In this document: piece by piece, positions 25,508 to 35,029 of the stretch
Numbering within the stretch: position 1 is the first letter of the stretch
How the letters are laid out: every line of letters begins with the position of its first letter
Assembly (NCBI GenBank): GCA_013204555.1
Contig: JABMNO010000049.1
Span: 1-64,000, forward strand
Direction of reading: 5' to 3'
Source: Chloroflexota bacterium
GTDB lineage: Bacteria > Chloroflexota > Dehalococcoidia > Lucifugimonadales > Lucifugimonadaceae
DNA: 64,000 nucleotides
Translations under genes and position numbers: made by a program
The notes under the pieces: model-generated
What the model was told of the DNA's origin: nothing
Database searches by the model: none
The model's input: the letters and a program-made list of their open reading frames with translations, nothing else

Positions 25508-26956
25508 ATGGTGCGCCTTCACCCCTTCGAAATTGCGCTGCGTGAGGGACTGGTAACTTGCGGTATCACCGTTGGTGAGACCCTTCTCTGCGCGGTTTCG
25601 GGCGGGCCTGACTCCATGGCGATGCTGACCGCCATGGTCAACCTTCGGGAGAGTTCCAACGAGAAGATTCCTGAGTTTGTGGTAGCCCATTTCAACCATC
25701 GCCTGCGCGGTCCAGAGTCTGAAGGCGACGCCCGATACGTAAGTGACTTTTGTAATGAGCACGAGATCATCTGCGAGATCGGAACAGGAGATGTAGCCGA
25801 CTACGCCAAATCCCACCCCGGGGGCGTCGAATTGGCGTCCCGCAAGATGCGTTACAACTTTCTCAGAGATGCAGCGCAGCGGCACGGTGCATCTTCGATT
25901 GCCACGGCGCACACCCGCGACGACCAGGCCGAGACTATATTGCTTCACATCGTGAGAGGCAGCGGTCTCGCAGGGCTGCGTGGAATCCAGCAGAGAGGCC
26001 ATGTACCGGGAGCAGAAATATCAGATGGCCTCGCCCTTGTTCGTCCCATGTTGGTCGTAGCTAAATCTGAGACCGACGCGTATTGCAAAGCAGCTGGTAT
26101 CCGACCGCGTCACGACTCTTCTAACGACGACCTTTCGTTCGCGCGAAATCGGATTCGCCACAGGGTCCTCCCAGAGCTGCGGGAACTGAATCCGTCAGTG
26201 GCGGAGGCCCTGATCAGGCTGGGAACCGCTGCAGGGGCAGATCACGACGCACTTGAAGCCGTCGTGGACGATGAGTGGGACGTGGCAACACACCAACACG
26301 GGGCGGTAATATTGCCGCTCGCGGTGCTAAACAACGCACCTCTGGCAATCGCGACGCGAATCATTCAGCGCGCATATGCAGAGTTTGGCCCAGATCCTCG
26401 GCATACACTCGAAACAGTTCATATCCAGGCGATATTGAAGGCCACACGCGGTGGCGGTGGTAGTTCGATAGAACTACCCGACGGAGTTGTGGTCGCTATT
26501 GAATACGAGAACGCCATGATGATCCGAGGCCCGAAACCCATCGATTACCAGTATCTGCCTATCGATGCCCCGATGACATTAGACGTTCCCGGAAACCTCG
26601 ATCTGGCCCCAGTTTCGACTCTCTTTACGAGCCTGACCGAGCCCCCGGTAGACACATCCAGTACGCCAGTGTCTATTGCATATCTCGATGCGCCAACGGA
26701 GAACATGCCGCTTACGGTGCGGAACTGGATAGAGGGCGATCGTTTCCAGCCGCTGGGAATGACTGGCGAAAAGAAGCTGTCCGACTTCTTCATCGATAAC
26801 AAAGTGCCTCGGGACTGGAGGCGCCGGATACCGCTGGTGCTGATTGACGACAGAATCGCCTGGGTTGCTGGCTACCGGATCGCCGATTGGGCCAAAGTCA
26901 CGTCTGACACCAATATTTGCATCAGGCTAGAACTCACGAACCCGCAGGAGTCCTAG
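25508..26956 (+). CDS. tilS: tRNA(Ile)-lysidine synthetase
   Basis: 482 aa. The N-type PP-loop is AVSGGPDSMAMLTAM. ATAHTRDDQAETILLHIVRG and RHDSSNDDLSFARNRIRHRV are diagnostic of TilS. The C-terminal recognition domain contains VRNWIEGDRFQPLGM and KKLSDFFIDNKVPRDWR. It converts C34 of the CAU-anticodon tRNA to lysidine so that it reads AUA codons. The 3' end overlaps the convergent nicotinate phosphoribosyltransferase gene by four bases. The CNNM gene is immediately upstream. Confidence 0.95.
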   Translation: MVRLHPFEIALREGLVTCGITVGETLLCAVSGGPDSMAMLTAMVNLRESSNEKIPEFVVAHFNHRLRGPESEGDARYVSDFCNEHEIICEIGTGDVADYAKSHPGGVELASRKMRYNFLRDAAQRHGASSIATAHTRDDQAETILLHIVRGSGLAGLRGIQQRGHVPGAEISDGLALVRPMLVVAKSETDAYCKAAGIRPRHDSSNDDLSFARNRIRHRVLPELRELNPSVAEALIRLGTAAGADHDALEAVVDDEWDVATHQHGAVILPLAVLNNAPLAIATRIIQRAYAEFGPDPRHTLETVHIQAILKATRGGGGSSIELPDGVVVAIEYENAMMIRGPKPIDYQYLPIDAPMTLDVPGNLDLAPVSTLFTSLTEPPVDTSSTPVSIAYLDAPTENMPLTVRNWIEGDRFQPLGMTGEKKLSDFFIDNKVPRDWRRRIPLVLIDDRIAWVAGYRIADWAKVTSDTNICIRLELTNPQES

Positions 26957-27951
26957 AGAACTCTGCCCAGACGACCATTCTGGGTTATGCCGGGAATTCG
27001 ACCTCGCTTCGCGGCTGGTCGACCCTCAATCTCATGGATGTCCGCCGTGAAGTTATTGGGCGGAGATCCGCTTATGAACGACCCGACCCCAAACACGTTC
27101 ACCGGCGATTCGGTCTCTACAAATTCTCGAATCCGGTCGGGGTTCATTCCACCAGTGACGATAATATCGACGTGGCTAAAGCCTGCCTGATCGAGGCGTG
27201 CACGGAGTTCCTGCACAAGCGCAGGGGTTACTCCGCCTCTCTCTTTGGGAGTGTCCAGGCGGACGCCACGGAGTTTTTCCCGCATCACACGGGCAACTTC
27301 CAACGACTCTTCAGTTTCATCATGGAAGGTATCCACCAGCGCCACACGTGGGGTCTCAGGTGGCATGTGCCTGTCAAACGCCTGTATCGCCCGGACGGTA
27401 TCCCCCATGATGAGTACCAGCGCATGTGGCATGGTTCCCGATGGGGTCAGGCCGGTCAATCTGGCGCCAAGCACTGAGGAAGGAGCGACGCACCCGCCAA
27501 CTACGGCGGAATACTCCATCACACCAGCCACTGACGGGTGAACATGGCGAGCGCCGAACGAGACGATGGGGATACCCTGGGCCGCTTCAACGCACTCTCG
27601 CGCAGCTGAAGCCCATCCCGTGCATGACGAGAGAATTCCACAGATTGCAGTCTCGTACAGCCCAAACGATACATACGGCGCGTGGATCCGGAGCGAGACT
27701 TCTTTCCGATTGATGGCCGAGCCCTCTTCAAGGGCCCACACTTCTCGGCCAGTCTCTGGTAGAACCTTGGTAAGAAGCGATCTCACCTCATTGATCCCAC
27801 CCAGCACACCGCCACGCTCAGGGGTGAACTCCATCACCACTTCCGGGTTCATTCCCTCATTGCGGAGAATGGTCATCGTACGGTGGAAATAGACGTCCGC
27901 CGTGTCACCTACAAGCAGGGAGTTCGCGATCTCAAAGTCACGTGTTGTCAT
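26953..27951 (-). CDS. Nicotinate phosphoribosyltransferase (short form)
   Basis: 332 aa. DTADVYFHRTM at the N-terminus, SFGARHVHPSVAG, GLTPSGTMPHALVLIMGD, ALVDTFHDE and IIVTGGMNPDRI match the compact NAPRTase/QPRTase-like enzymes of archaea and Chloroflexota. It makes nicotinate mononucleotide from nicotinate and PRPP, a salvage entry to the NAD synthesis completed by NadE in this window. It is last in a minus-strand run after the purine genes and a glycosyltransferase. A further 179 bases separate it from the glycosyltransferase stop, with no gene I can support there. Confidence 0.9.
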   Translation of the reverse strand: MTTRDFEIANSLLVGDTADVYFHRTMTILRNEGMNPEVVMEFTPERGGVLGGINEVRSLLTKVLPETGREVWALEEGSAINRKEVSLRIHAPYVSFGLYETAICGILSSCTGWASAARECVEAAQGIPIVSFGARHVHPSVAGVMEYSAVVGGCVAPSSVLGARLTGLTPSGTMPHALVLIMGDTVRAIQAFDRHMPPETPRVALVDTFHDETEESLEVARVMREKLRGVRLDTPKERGGVTPALVQELRARLDQAGFSHVDIIVTGGMNPDRIREFVETESPVNVFGVGSFISGSPPNNFTADIHEIEGRPAAKRGRIPGITQNGRLGRVL

Positions 27952-28130
27952 GGGCTCAGTAACTATCTTCCATCTCAGCCAAAAGCTGGGCTATCGGAAT
28001 TTTTGGGGTCTTGAATACGATGAACTCGGAGTAGCTTCGTACTGTTGCATCCACAGTGTAATCGCGATTCCGTGTGGACGATGCAGTGCTTATGGCACAC
28101 GTGAACGATTTCCGAATGCATCCACCGGCG

Positions 28131-28859
28131 CTAATGACGGTCGGTTTTAGGTCTCCCTCCAAACCTGAGGCGCAATAATCCTTTGATGTCCTCCCACGCG
28201 GTACTGATGACATTTACTCTGGAGTCAGGGTCATCAACCCATCGAACTGGAAGCTCTTTAATGCTGCAACCATTCTTTTGCGCTATGAGCAACAACTCTG
28301 TGTCGAAGAACCATGCGTTGTCTTTGACCAACGGAATCAGCGCATTAGCCGCCTCGGCAGAAATAGCCTTAAAGCCACACTGTGCATCTCTAAAACTGGT
28401 AAAAAACATCATCCTGAATAGCGCGCTATAGCCCCTTGAAGTGATCTCCCGTTTGAGTGTCCTCCCGACCACATCCGAGTCGCTCAACAGTCTCGATCCG
28501 ATCGCAACAGAGTGGCCTTCCTCTGAGATTGCTGACACCAGCTCAGGCAGATGCTTCAAATCAGTTGACAGGTCAACGTCCATGTAGCACCGGACATCGG
28601 CGTCGCTTTCGAGCCAAGCTTTTTTGAGCGCACGACCACGCCCCCGCTGCTCAAGATGTGTGATTCTAAGATCACTGGAGTCGTTCATCAGCCCGTTTGC
28701 GACCTCTACCGTCTTGTCGCTCGACCCATTATCGGCCACCAAGATGCTCCACTTCTGGTCGGGATGATCGTCAAAGAAGTTCCGAAGCATCTCGACACAG
28801 CGCGGGAGCGAGTGCTCTTCATTGAGCACCGGGATAATCACATCAACTGTGGTCGCCAC
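28131..28859 (-). CDS. Family 2 glycosyltransferase, dolichyl-phosphate glucosyltransferase-like
   Basis: 242 aa. The GT2 fold shows VDVIIPVLNEEHSLPRCVEM, ILVADNGSSDKTVE and the DxD-like metal site CYMDVDLSTDL. FRDAQCGFKAISAEAA and FFDTELLLIAQKNG match the ALG5/DPG synthase subgroup, which transfers a sugar from a nucleotide to polyprenyl phosphate. It has no transmembrane helices and presumably acts at the inner membrane face. It lies 21 bases after purH, yet nothing in sequence ties it to purine synthesis. The UbiA protein 5 kb away also works on polyprenyl phosphates. Confidence 0.85.
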   Translation of the reverse strand: MATTVDVIIPVLNEEHSLPRCVEMLRNFFDDHPDQKWSILVADNGSSDKTVEVANGLMNDSSDLRITHLEQRGRGRALKKAWLESDADVRCYMDVDLSTDLKHLPELVSAISEEGHSVAIGSRLLSDSDVVGRTLKREITSRGYSALFRMMFFTSFRDAQCGFKAISAEAANALIPLVKDNAWFFDTELLLIAQKNGCSIKELPVRWVDDPDSRVNVISTAWEDIKGLLRLRFGGRPKTDRH

Positions 28860-28880
28860 GGCTATTCGCGAACCTGTTGC

Positions 28881-30410
28881 TTAATGGAGGAAATGTCGAT
28901 TGGGAGTGAAGACGAGGACCACGCCGCGTTTGTTGGCCTCATCAATAACTTCGTCGTCTCGAATCGAGCCACCCGGAGCGATCACGGCCGTACAGCCCGC
29001 TGCATCCGCCGCTTCGATACTGTCCGGAAACGGGAAGAATGCGTCCGACGCAAGCACCGAGCCATTTGACTCTTCGCCAGCGACACGCGCCGCGATCTCC
29101 ACGCTCATCACACGGTTGGGTTGCCCTGCGCCCATGCCAGCGATTGCCCGATTCTTGACCATCACGATTGCGTTGGATTTGATCATGGCGCAGGCGTGTA
29201 ACGCGAACTCTAGATCCCTGACCTGCTCTGGTGTTGGCTGTTTTTCCGTCTTCACATCCCAGTCGTTGGGAGTTTCAGGAACGGTGTCTGGCGACTGAAC
29301 CAACAGACCACCTGAGATGGTATGAACTCCCAGCGCAGGCGTTCCCGGCCGGTTGACTCGCAATACGCGGGCACTCTTCCGCTTCGAGAGTTCCTCAAGT
29401 GCCTCGGGCTCGTAGCCCGGAGCGATTACGACGTGGAACAAAGTCCCCTTCATCGCCGCTACAGTCTCAGCCGTGACCGTCCGATTGAACCCAACTATTC
29501 CGCCGTATGCAGATACCGGGTCACCGGCGAGCGCTCGCCTAAACGCTTCGGGTTGATCCTCGTGAATAGCCAATCCGCATGGATTGGCATGTTTCACGAT
29601 GGAGACTGCATTGTCAGATAACGATTGAACAGAGCGCCATGCTGAGTCTGCGTCCAGATAATTGATGTAACCAAGTTCCGGACCCAGAAGCTGCTCAGAG
29701 CCGGCGACTCCCCCGGGAGATCCCGGAGCGGCGTAGATTGCACCGCTCTGATGCGGATTCTCACCGTACTTCAGCTTAGAAATCAGATTCCAGCCACCGG
29801 TGAACTCGGACGGGAAGTCACCATCCCCAAACGACTCCCCACGCAGATAGGAACTCACAACTGTGTCGTAGTGGGCCACATGCTGAAAGGCCTTTGCCGC
29901 GAGTTTTCGTCGCTCTTCCACCGGCACTCCGCCGGAGGCGATCATATCGCCAACCCGACCGTAATCTCCTGGATCGACCACTACGATTACATGCGGGAAG
30001 TTCTTCGCTGCGGCGCGCACCATTGCTGGACCGCCGATATCGATGTTCTCGAGAGCGTCATCGAGAGTCACTCCCGACTGTGAAATCGTTTCCACAAAGG
30101 GATAGAGGTTGGACACCACCACGTCCACCGGTGTGATGCCGTGATCTGACAACTCAGCAACATGCGTGGCGACGTCTCGCCGAGCCAGAATTCCACCGTG
30201 AATCTTAGGGTGGAGGGTTTTTACCCGTCCATCCAGTATCTCTGGAGAGCCGGTGACATCGGCCACCTGTGTCACTTTGAGGCCTCCTGCTGAGGAGATG
30301 GTCTCGTGCGTGGATCCGGTGCTGATCAGATCGTAGCCAGCATCGCTGAGCACACGGGCGAAGTCGATGATGGATTTCTTGTTGTAGACGCTTAGTAGCG
30401 CGTAGGCCAC
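28881..30410 (-). CDS. purH: Bifunctional AICAR transformylase / IMP cyclohydrolase
   Basis: 509 aa, usual length. The N-terminal IMP cyclohydrolase domain (LISTGSTHETISSAGG, VTQVADVTGSPEILDGRVKT, HPKIHGGIL) is followed by the AICAR transformylase domain (YGENPHQ, SIVKHANPCGLA, SDAFFPFPDSIEAAD). It performs the last two steps to IMP. It follows purM by 27 bases in the order purF-purM-purH on the minus strand. Confidence 0.96.
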   Translation of the reverse strand: MAYALLSVYNKKSIIDFARVLSDAGYDLISTGSTHETISSAGGLKVTQVADVTGSPEILDGRVKTLHPKIHGGILARRDVATHVAELSDHGITPVDVVVSNLYPFVETISQSGVTLDDALENIDIGGPAMVRAAAKNFPHVIVVVDPGDYGRVGDMIASGGVPVEERRKLAAKAFQHVAHYDTVVSSYLRGESFGDGDFPSEFTGGWNLISKLKYGENPHQSGAIYAAPGSPGGVAGSEQLLGPELGYINYLDADSAWRSVQSLSDNAVSIVKHANPCGLAIHEDQPEAFRRALAGDPVSAYGGIVGFNRTVTAETVAAMKGTLFHVVIAPGYEPEALEELSKRKSARVLRVNRPGTPALGVHTISGGLLVQSPDTVPETPNDWDVKTEKQPTPEQVRDLEFALHACAMIKSNAIVMVKNRAIAGMGAGQPNRVMSVEIAARVAGEESNGSVLASDAFFPFPDSIEAADAAGCTAVIAPGGSIRDDEVIDEANKRGVVLVFTPNRHFLH

Positions 30411-30437
30411 GTCATTCCTCGCGATTCTGAGATTGGG

Positions 30438-31475
30438 TTATTCGATAACTACGCTGTTTCCGGATGTAGCGGATTGGCTAACAACTGAACCAAGTTCCCA
30501 TGCGCCGTCCGTGGCCGCCAGAACCGCTGGCGCACGCTCCGGTGAACAGATGAGCACCATCCCGATACCCATGTTAAATACGCGGAACATTTCCGCTTCG
30601 TCAACGCCACCCGCTGCCTGAATAACGTTGAATAAGGGTGGAACCTCCCAGCTGCTTCGATTCAGTTGCGCTGCAAGCCCTTCAGGAAGAACTCGCGGCA
30701 GGTTTTCCTGAAATCCGCCGCCTGTGATGTGTGACATCCCGCGAATGTCTGCCATGATCGGCGTGATCACATCCAGATAGCTGCGGTGCGGGGCGAGCAG
30801 AGCATCCCCAAGCGTTCCGTCCAGTCCTTCCGGGCGCTCATTGAGCACATCCGGATTTTCATCGATGTTGAACACCTGCCGGATCAGCGATGCGCCATTG
30901 GTGTGCATTCCACTTGAGGGAAGTCCGAGAAGGACGTCACCCTCCTCTATGGTCTGCTTCGGGGTCAACAAATCACTCTTGCGAACCGTCCCCACGATGA
31001 ATCCGACGAGATCGAAGTCCCCATCGTTATAAACGCCGGGCAGAAATGCTGTCTCACCGCCAATAATCGAACAATTCGCCTCTTTGCAGGCGTCCCGAAG
31101 ACCTTCGGCGACCTGCAATATCCGCTTTTCATCTGCGGTATCGATTCCTATGTAATCCAAGAAAAAGAGAGGCCTTGCACCCGTGGTCAGAATGTCATTG
31201 ACGCAATGGTTGACGATGTCTTTGCCGAGTGACTGGAATTTTCCGGCGGCGATGGCAATCCGAACTTTGGTGCCAACACTGTCAGTACTGGCGACGATTA
31301 GGGTCTCAGGGTCATCCGGGCTATCTATGCCGCCTGCGAAAAATCCTGAATTGGCAAGGACAGTGGGCCCGTGGGTCTGCCCAACTATAGAGATAAGTGC
31401 GTTTTTGATGGGTGCGGCCGCGTCCAGATCGACGCCCGCTTCCCTGTATGTGATTCCGGTCATGCGCTTCGCCAT
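30438..31475 (-). CDS. purM: Phosphoribosylformylglycinamidine cyclo-ligase (AIR synthetase)
   Basis: 345 aa. Recognised by TYREAGVDLDAAAPIKNAL, DSVGTKVRIA, HCVNDILTTGARPLFFLDYI, IIGGETAFLPG and HITGGGFQENLPRVLP. It makes aminoimidazole ribonucleotide from FGAM with ATP. The 108-base gap to purF on the minus strand holds no gene. purN, which often lies between purM and purH, is absent from this cluster. Confidence 0.96.
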   Translation of the reverse strand: MAKRMTGITYREAGVDLDAAAPIKNALISIVGQTHGPTVLANSGFFAGGIDSPDDPETLIVASTDSVGTKVRIAIAAGKFQSLGKDIVNHCVNDILTTGARPLFFLDYIGIDTADEKRILQVAEGLRDACKEANCSIIGGETAFLPGVYNDGDFDLVGFIVGTVRKSDLLTPKQTIEEGDVLLGLPSSGMHTNGASLIRQVFNIDENPDVLNERPEGLDGTLGDALLAPHRSYLDVITPIMADIRGMSHITGGGFQENLPRVLPEGLAAQLNRSSWEVPPLFNVIQAAGGVDEAEMFRVFNMGIGMVLICSPERAPAVLAATDGAWELGSVVSQSATSGNSVVIE

Positions 31476-31583
31476 CGTGTAAAAACGATCATCGGTCCCT
31501 GACTAGAGTCTTAACTAAAATTGCCTCAGGTCGAAGTATACGGGGGTACCGCAGGGATATTGAGTGATAGCCGGGGAGTGCTG

Positions 31584-33047
31584 CTAGTCGCCTTCAACGC
31601 CTATCGGCTCTTCAAGCTCCATTTTGCTCATCTCAAGCTGCACCGGGATCGGGTATTCGCCAGTAAAACAGCCCCGACAGTAGGACTCATCTTTCACGCC
31701 AACCGCCCGCATCAAATGATCCACATCCAAGAATCCCAGGGAATCAGCGTCTATCAACTCCCTGATCTCATCAACAGAATTATTCGCTGCAACCAGTTGA
31801 TCTAGGCTGCTCATATCCACGCCAAAGTGGCACGTAGAAGTGATGGGTGGTGCCGAGATTCGCACGTGGACCTCAGTTGCCCCCGCTCTGCGCAACATTT
31901 CTACAATTCGCGGAGTGGTCGTGCCCCGGACGATGGAATCATCCACGACTACAATTCGTTTGCCTTCAATTACGTCTCTCATGGGATTGAACTTCAGCTG
32001 AACACCAAGGTCGCGCATGGCCTGATCGGGCTGGATAAACGTCCGCTGAACATACCTGTTCTTGACCAGGCCTTCACCATACGGAATCCCAGATTCTTCG
32101 GAGTAGCCAACGGCGTGTGAAATTCCTGAGTCCGGCACACCGATAACGAGATCGCCGGTTGCCGGGTGCATCTTTGCCAACTCTCGGCCCATCGCCTGAC
32201 GTGCTCGATGAGCTAATTTTCCAGCGAGAATACTATCTGGTCGAGCAATGTAGATATGCTCAAACACACACATGGAATGCGTTTTGTTCTTCGAAGCGCC
32301 GGACCAGATATCAGACTGCACACCATCTTCAGTGATGACGACGGTCTCTCCGGGCTCCAACTCTCGCTCGAACGTCGCACCAAGGTTATCGAGCGCGCAC
32401 GATTCCGAGGCCAGTACATATCCGTCATTTGTTCGCCCGATACATAACGGGCGGATACCGAGAGGATCACGGATACCTATGAGCTCATTGGCCGTCATAA
32501 TGACGAGTGAATAAGCACCCTTCAATCGACGCATGCAATATGCGGATCTCTCACCCCAGGTCTGCCCCGGTGCGTTAGCAAACAGGTGCGCTATCACTTC
32601 TGAGTCAGACGAGGTCCTGAAGGTTACTCCCCACTCCGAGAGTTCCCGCCTCAACGCTCCGGCATTGATCACGTTTCCATTGTGACCAAACGCAAACTCA
32701 ATGCCTGGGCCGTTTATGAGATATGGCTGTGCGTTGTAGCTGCGGGTGGCGCCCTTGGTGGAGTAGCGGTTATGACCAATGGCGATGTGACCAGTCAGGT
32801 TCTTAAGGTCTTCCTCTCGGAATACTTGAGTGACCAGCCCGGTATCGGCGTGGACCTTGATACGCCTTCCATTGGATGCAGCGATACCGGCGCTTTCCTG
32901 CCCCCGGTGTTGGAGAGCATGGAGGCCGAAGAATGTTGCGCGAGCAACATCTGAATCACGGTCATAGATGCCGAAAATCCCGCACTCATCTTGCGGCTTA
33001 TCATCGCCATGCAAATCGGTGTCAGAAATCTGCGGACGCATGGGCAT
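31584..33047 (-). CDS. purF: Amidophosphoribosyltransferase
   Basis: 487 aa. A 21-residue propeptide precedes the nucleophile Cys22 (DECGIFGIYD). FGLHALQHRGQESAGIA and IAIGHNRYSTKGA belong to the class II glutaminase domain. The PRPP loop is IVVVDDSIVRGTTTPRI. Cysteines in MCVFEHIYIARPDS, STCHFGVD and SYCRGCFTGEYP match the ligands of the oxygen-sensitive 4Fe-4S form, as in Bacillus. It commits PRPP to purine synthesis. It is first in the minus-strand pur transcript; a TATAAT lies about 100 bases upstream. Confidence 0.96.
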   Translation of the reverse strand: MPMRPQISDTDLHGDDKPQDECGIFGIYDRDSDVARATFFGLHALQHRGQESAGIAASNGRRIKVHADTGLVTQVFREEDLKNLTGHIAIGHNRYSTKGATRSYNAQPYLINGPGIEFAFGHNGNVINAGALRRELSEWGVTFRTSSDSEVIAHLFANAPGQTWGERSAYCMRRLKGAYSLVIMTANELIGIRDPLGIRPLCIGRTNDGYVLASESCALDNLGATFERELEPGETVVITEDGVQSDIWSGASKNKTHSMCVFEHIYIARPDSILAGKLAHRARQAMGRELAKMHPATGDLVIGVPDSGISHAVGYSEESGIPYGEGLVKNRYVQRTFIQPDQAMRDLGVQLKFNPMRDVIEGKRIVVVDDSIVRGTTTPRIVEMLRRAGATEVHVRISAPPITSTCHFGVDMSSLDQLVAANNSVDEIRELIDADSLGFLDVDHLMRAVGVKDESYCRGCFTGEYPIPVQLEMSKMELEEPIGVEGD

Positions 33048-33143
33048 GTCGCCCGAGAGTCCGACCGGTCCGGCACTGTAATAACCCGGATAATTAGATG
33101 ACAGCGATCCCCTCCAGAATCTGCCGCCGTGACTTGCCGACTA

Positions 33144-33149
33144 ATTATA
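33144..33149 (-). promoter_or_regulatory. Candidate purF promoter -10 (TATAAT)
   Basis: A perfect TATAAT on the minus strand, with a TTGTTG 15 bases upstream as a poor-spacing -35. It would give a leader of about 95 bases before purF. No purine riboswitch or PurR box was recognised in the leader. Confidence 0.4.
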
Positions 33150-33187
33150 TCTGCTGGCGGAATTCAACAATCGTAGCGCGTCAGGCC

Positions 33188-33937
33188 CTACCCGGTTTGC
33201 ACAGGCTCAAGATGAAATAAGAATTCTTCATTCCCCGCGCTCCCGGTAATCACTGATCGCGCCATGTTTCTAATACGAAGTTCGTTCTGTGTAGCCCACG
33301 CTGCGAATCTGCCGATTATTCGAGCGCGAAGTTGCGGATCATGAATCACTCCGCCTTTCCCAACCTCTCCCCGTTTCGCCTCAAATTGCGGTTTGAGAAG
33401 GACTACGAGATACCCGCCTTCGCGCAGACTTGGGGCCACTGCCGGAATGACTTTCATGAGGGATATGAACGAGACGTCGATTACTATCAGATCGACTTTT
33501 TCCGGAAGCTCAACTCCAAGACGCGCGTTCACTCGTTCGCTGACAACGACCCGCGAGTCGGCACGAATCTTGGAGTCGATCTGGCCATGCCCAACGTCGA
33601 TCGCATACACACGTGATGCACCGCGCTGAAGAAGACAATCCGTAAATCCACCTGTCGATGCGCCAACATCCAGCGCTGTGAGCCCTTCGACCGACAGCCC
33701 AAATTTGTCGATAGCCGCATCGAGTTTCTCCCCCGCTCTGGAAACGAACTTTGGGCGAGATTTCGCAATGATTTCGGCATCCAAATCAAGCTGCATGCCG
33801 GCGGTTGTAGCACGCCCGGTCAACGGCCCGCCCAGCCTCACTTCGCCCGCCATGATGAGAGCCTGAGCGATAGTAGTCGACTCCGCCAGTCCTCGCTCGA
33901 CCAGCAGTTGATCTAGCCTCATTCTGCGTCCGGTCAC
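33188..33937 (-). CDS. tlyA: TlyA family rRNA (cytidine-2'-O)-methyltransferase
   Basis: 249 aa. An N-terminal S4 RNA-binding domain (MRLDQLLVERGLAESTTIAQ, IMAGEVRLGG) is followed by KFVSRAGEKLDAAI and an FtsJ-like Rossmann fold (ALDVGASTGGFTDCLLQRGA, VDLIVIDVSFISLMKVIP). LLKPQFEAKRGEVGKGGV completes the family signature. It methylates rRNA 2'-hydroxyls; some members were once called hemolysins. The GTG start has AAGGTG upstream; an ATG five codons in (MRLDQ) is an alternative. It is divergent from the UbiA gene. Confidence 0.92.
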   Translation of the reverse strand: MTGRRMRLDQLLVERGLAESTTIAQALIMAGEVRLGGPLTGRATTAGMQLDLDAEIIAKSRPKFVSRAGEKLDAAIDKFGLSVEGLTALDVGASTGGFTDCLLQRGASRVYAIDVGHGQIDSKIRADSRVVVSERVNARLGVELPEKVDLIVIDVSFISLMKVIPAVAPSLREGGYLVVLLKPQFEAKRGEVGKGGVIHDPQLRARIIGRFAAWATQNELRIRNMARSVITGSAGNEEFLFHLEPVQTG

Positions 33938-33975
33938 GATTGCACCTTTGGACTTGTATTACCTATGATCGTCGC

Positions 33976-34959
33976 ATGACGGTTGATTCTGTAACACCTC
34001 CCCGCGGGATTACAGCCTTGGCGTGGGGGCTGTTCAAGGCCATGCGGCCGCGTCAGTTCACGAAGAACGGACTGATTCTTGTCGCGCTATTTTTTACCGT
34101 TAACGAATGGTGGGACCCAGATGAGATTGGCGATGTTGCCAAGATCATTGGCACTAACTTAGCTGCCGTTGGAATATTCACCCTCGTCACAAGTTCAATC
34201 TACATCCTGAACGATATTGCAGATGTTGAGAAGGACCGCGCCCACCCCAAAAAGCGATTCCGGCCCATCGCGTCTGGAGTACTGCCAGTGCCGCTGGCAG
34301 CCATCACCGGTGGCTTATTCGCAATCGGTGGACTTGCTCTGGCTTTCGTCATCAACACGGAGTTCGGACTGGCCGCTGTCTCGTACATAGTCTTGATGTT
34401 GGCTTACAACCTGTTCCTCAAACATCAGGTAATTCTTGATGTGATGTCTATCTCCGCTGGATTCGTCATCCGTGCCATCGCCGGTTCTGTAGCAATTGAC
34501 GGAACAATGATCGGTGGCAAGGCGCTCGATCTGACCATCTCGCCGTGGCTCTACATCGTCACCGCTCTTGGGGCGCTGTTTATCGCTATCGCCAAGCGCC
34601 GCACCGAACTGGTTCACGCTGGTGATTCCGCGGGTGACCAGAGGGCCATCCTGAAGCAGTACACGATACCTTTCCTGGACATGATGACGGCTGTCGTCAC
34701 GCCCGCAACGCTGGTGGCCTACTCGCTCTACACATTCGGTGGAGCGTTCGCCGCTGCGAACTTGCCGGACAACAACGCAATGATGCTGACGATTCCGTTC
34801 GTGGTCTACGGAATTTTCCGCTACCTCTACCTCATCTATGTTAAACCGACCCCGGACGCGGAATCTCCAGAAGAGATACTGCTGACGGACAAACCGTTGA
34901 TACTCAACATTCTTGCCTGGCTGATAACCGCTTCAGTCGTGCTGTTGGCAAACAGCTAG
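33976..34959 (+). CDS. UbiA prenyltransferase, decaprenyl-phosphate phosphoribosyltransferase-like
   Basis: 327 aa with about eight to nine membrane helices. KAMRPRQFTKNGLILVALFF at the N-terminus and the Asp-rich SIYILNDIADVEKDRAHPKK, followed by RPIASGVLP, are typical of the UbiA subgroup that transfers phosphoribose from PRPP to decaprenyl phosphate (DPPR synthase). The second Asp region contains AKRRTELVHAGD. The product feeds arabinofuranose donors in actinobacteria. Here the final use is unknown, and no epimerase genes are present in the window. ATG 33976 is chosen because the 12 codons before it are not family-like. Confidence 0.8.
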   Translation: MTVDSVTPPRGITALAWGLFKAMRPRQFTKNGLILVALFFTVNEWWDPDEIGDVAKIIGTNLAAVGIFTLVTSSIYILNDIADVEKDRAHPKKRFRPIASGVLPVPLAAITGGLFAIGGLALAFVINTEFGLAAVSYIVLMLAYNLFLKHQVILDVMSISAGFVIRAIAGSVAIDGTMIGGKALDLTISPWLYIVTALGALFIAIAKRRTELVHAGDSAGDQRAILKQYTIPFLDMMTAVVTPATLVAYSLYTFGGAFAAANLPDNNAMMLTIPFVVYGIFRYLYLIYVKPTPDAESPEEILLTDKPLILNILAWLITASVVLLANS

Positions 34960-35029
34960 TGGCTAGCTGTAACCTCCGGGTGCGCCACCCATCGTTAGAA
35001 GTTGTGACCTGAGGTAATCCCGGCCAACC

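Noticed and set aside
27956-28130. Small minus-strand ORF between the glycosyltransferase and nicotinate phosphoribosyltransferase genes
   Set aside because: The only plausible start gives about 32 codons with no ribosome site or known family, although its C-terminus (KIPIAQLLAEMEDSY) looks protein-like.
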